Source: Lojkania enalia (taxonomy: Eukaryota; Ascomycota; Dothideomycetes; Pleosporales). Taken from it: a stretch of DNA of 64,000 nucleotides. The stretch covers positions 434,001 to 498,000 of the forward strand of contig ML986584.1 in NCBI GenBank assembly GCA_010094045.1. The letters are read 5' to 3'. The stretch's first letter is position 1, and every line of letters begins with the position of its first letter. The position numbers and the translations under genes are program-made. Below, piece after piece: positions 63,615 through 64,000 of the stretch. The notes beneath the pieces are model-generated. The model did no database searches. It was not told the origin of the DNA and saw only the letters and a list, made by a program, of their open reading frames with translations.

Positions 63615-64000
63615 ATGTCGACCTCACCTCATCCGCAACAAGATGAGGATGACAATAATGTAAATCTCTCAGAGTTCCACCTCTTTGGCCAGTTGCCACG
63701 ACATTTACGCGCGAAGATATGGACCTTCGCCTGCCCACCACCACGCACTCGGTAAGTTTCGCTCGTCGCGCAGAAATAACTTATTACCACTCTAACTCGC
63801 CTCGCCCGGCTTATAAAGCTTCCTTGAGATCTATGCTCATACCAAAACACCCTACACAAGCGATGCACGCATCCGATTCATCCCCCGGCTCTGTCCACTC
63901 TTCCACACAACAAGCGAGTCGCGGGCCGCAATCATGGCAGCGCACGGCGGACGGATCGTTTGCTTGTATACGCGACCGAAGCAAACATGGTTCTACTTCA
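63615..64000 (+). CDS. 2EXR-domain protein, 5' part only (runs off the window)
   Basis: Exon 1 is 63615-63751 and exon 2 starts at 63819 and runs past the edge. The 67-nt intron joins FACPPPRTR to FLEIYAHTK (gtaagt donor, aaag acceptor). After an acidic N-terminus the protein reads FHLFGQLPRHLRAKIWTFACPPPRTR, then IRFIPRLCPLFHTTSESRAAIM. The spacing of FxxFxxLPxxLRxxIW and CxxSRA-like elements is that of the 2EXR (F-box-like) domain, a very large fungal family of unknown function. The total length cannot be judged. Confidence 0.78.

Overview
The window is nuclear DNA of a filamentous ascomycete (Pezizomycotina). The evidence is protein-coding genes on both strands broken by short introns (about 46-66 nt, GT...AG, often with a CTAAT/CTGAC-like branch site near the acceptor), long Pro/Gln-rich regulatory proteins, and families typical of these fungi: a Rom2-type RhoGEF, ARS-binding protein Abp2, 2EXR and HET domains, Zn2Cys6 factors and a secreted pectate lyase. 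I cannot place it below class level. No rRNA, tRNA, CRISPR array, virus-like gene or intact transposon was recognised.

Layout. 0-3.5 kb: a Zn2Cys6 transcription-factor relic. 3.8-7.2 kb: an inositol-polyphosphate 5-phosphatase (-) diverging from a mitochondrially targeted short-chain dehydrogenase (+) that contains a GC-AG intron. 7.9-13.0 kb: the RhoGEF. 13-19.1 kb: gene-poor DNA rich in simple repeats. 19.2-20.6 kb: a disordered fungal protein. 20.6-25 kb: mostly empty. 25.0-26.9 kb: an F-box protein. 28.5-34.9 kb: a compact block with Abp2, a KPWE-motif protein resembling the peroxisomal import factor Pex39, and the Scd6/Lsm14 translation repressor; the last two share a 277-bp divergent promoter. 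35.7-37.3 kb: F-box and HAD-hydrolase relics. 37.7-40.5 kb: a SPATA20/YyaL-like thioredoxin-domain protein. 45.0-46.0 kb: a secreted CAP/PRY protein. 47.2-49.2 kb: an unrecognised four-helix membrane glycoprotein. 50.2-51.6 kb: a HET-domain relic. 52.0-53.0 kb: a PL1 pectate lyase (-). 54.8-57.5 kb: a small disordered protein convergent with the mitochondrial ADP/ATP carrier (-). 60.4-63.1 kb: an ambiguous small secreted-protein locus and a protein-kinase relic in AT-rich DNA. 63.6 kb to the edge: the start of a 2EXR-domain gene.

Functionally this is a mixed chromosomal neighbourhood rather than one pathway. Housekeeping genes (Rho signalling and phosphoinositide turnover, replication-origin binding, mRNA control, mitochondrial nucleotide exchange, peroxisome import) alternate with secreted proteins and with decaying copies of the fast-turnover families HET, F-box, Zn2Cys6, HAD and kinase. 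I found no clear unknown multi-gene system. The most interesting items are local: the GC-AG intron, a stop-free 63-nt poly-T intron in the RhoGEF, a possible poison exon inside the 500-nt Abp2 intron, the Pex39-like protein with its divergent promoter, and the heptanucleotide repeat in the secreted-protein locus. All splice junctions given are my reading of consensus sites plus preservation of family motifs; none is supported by transcript data here.
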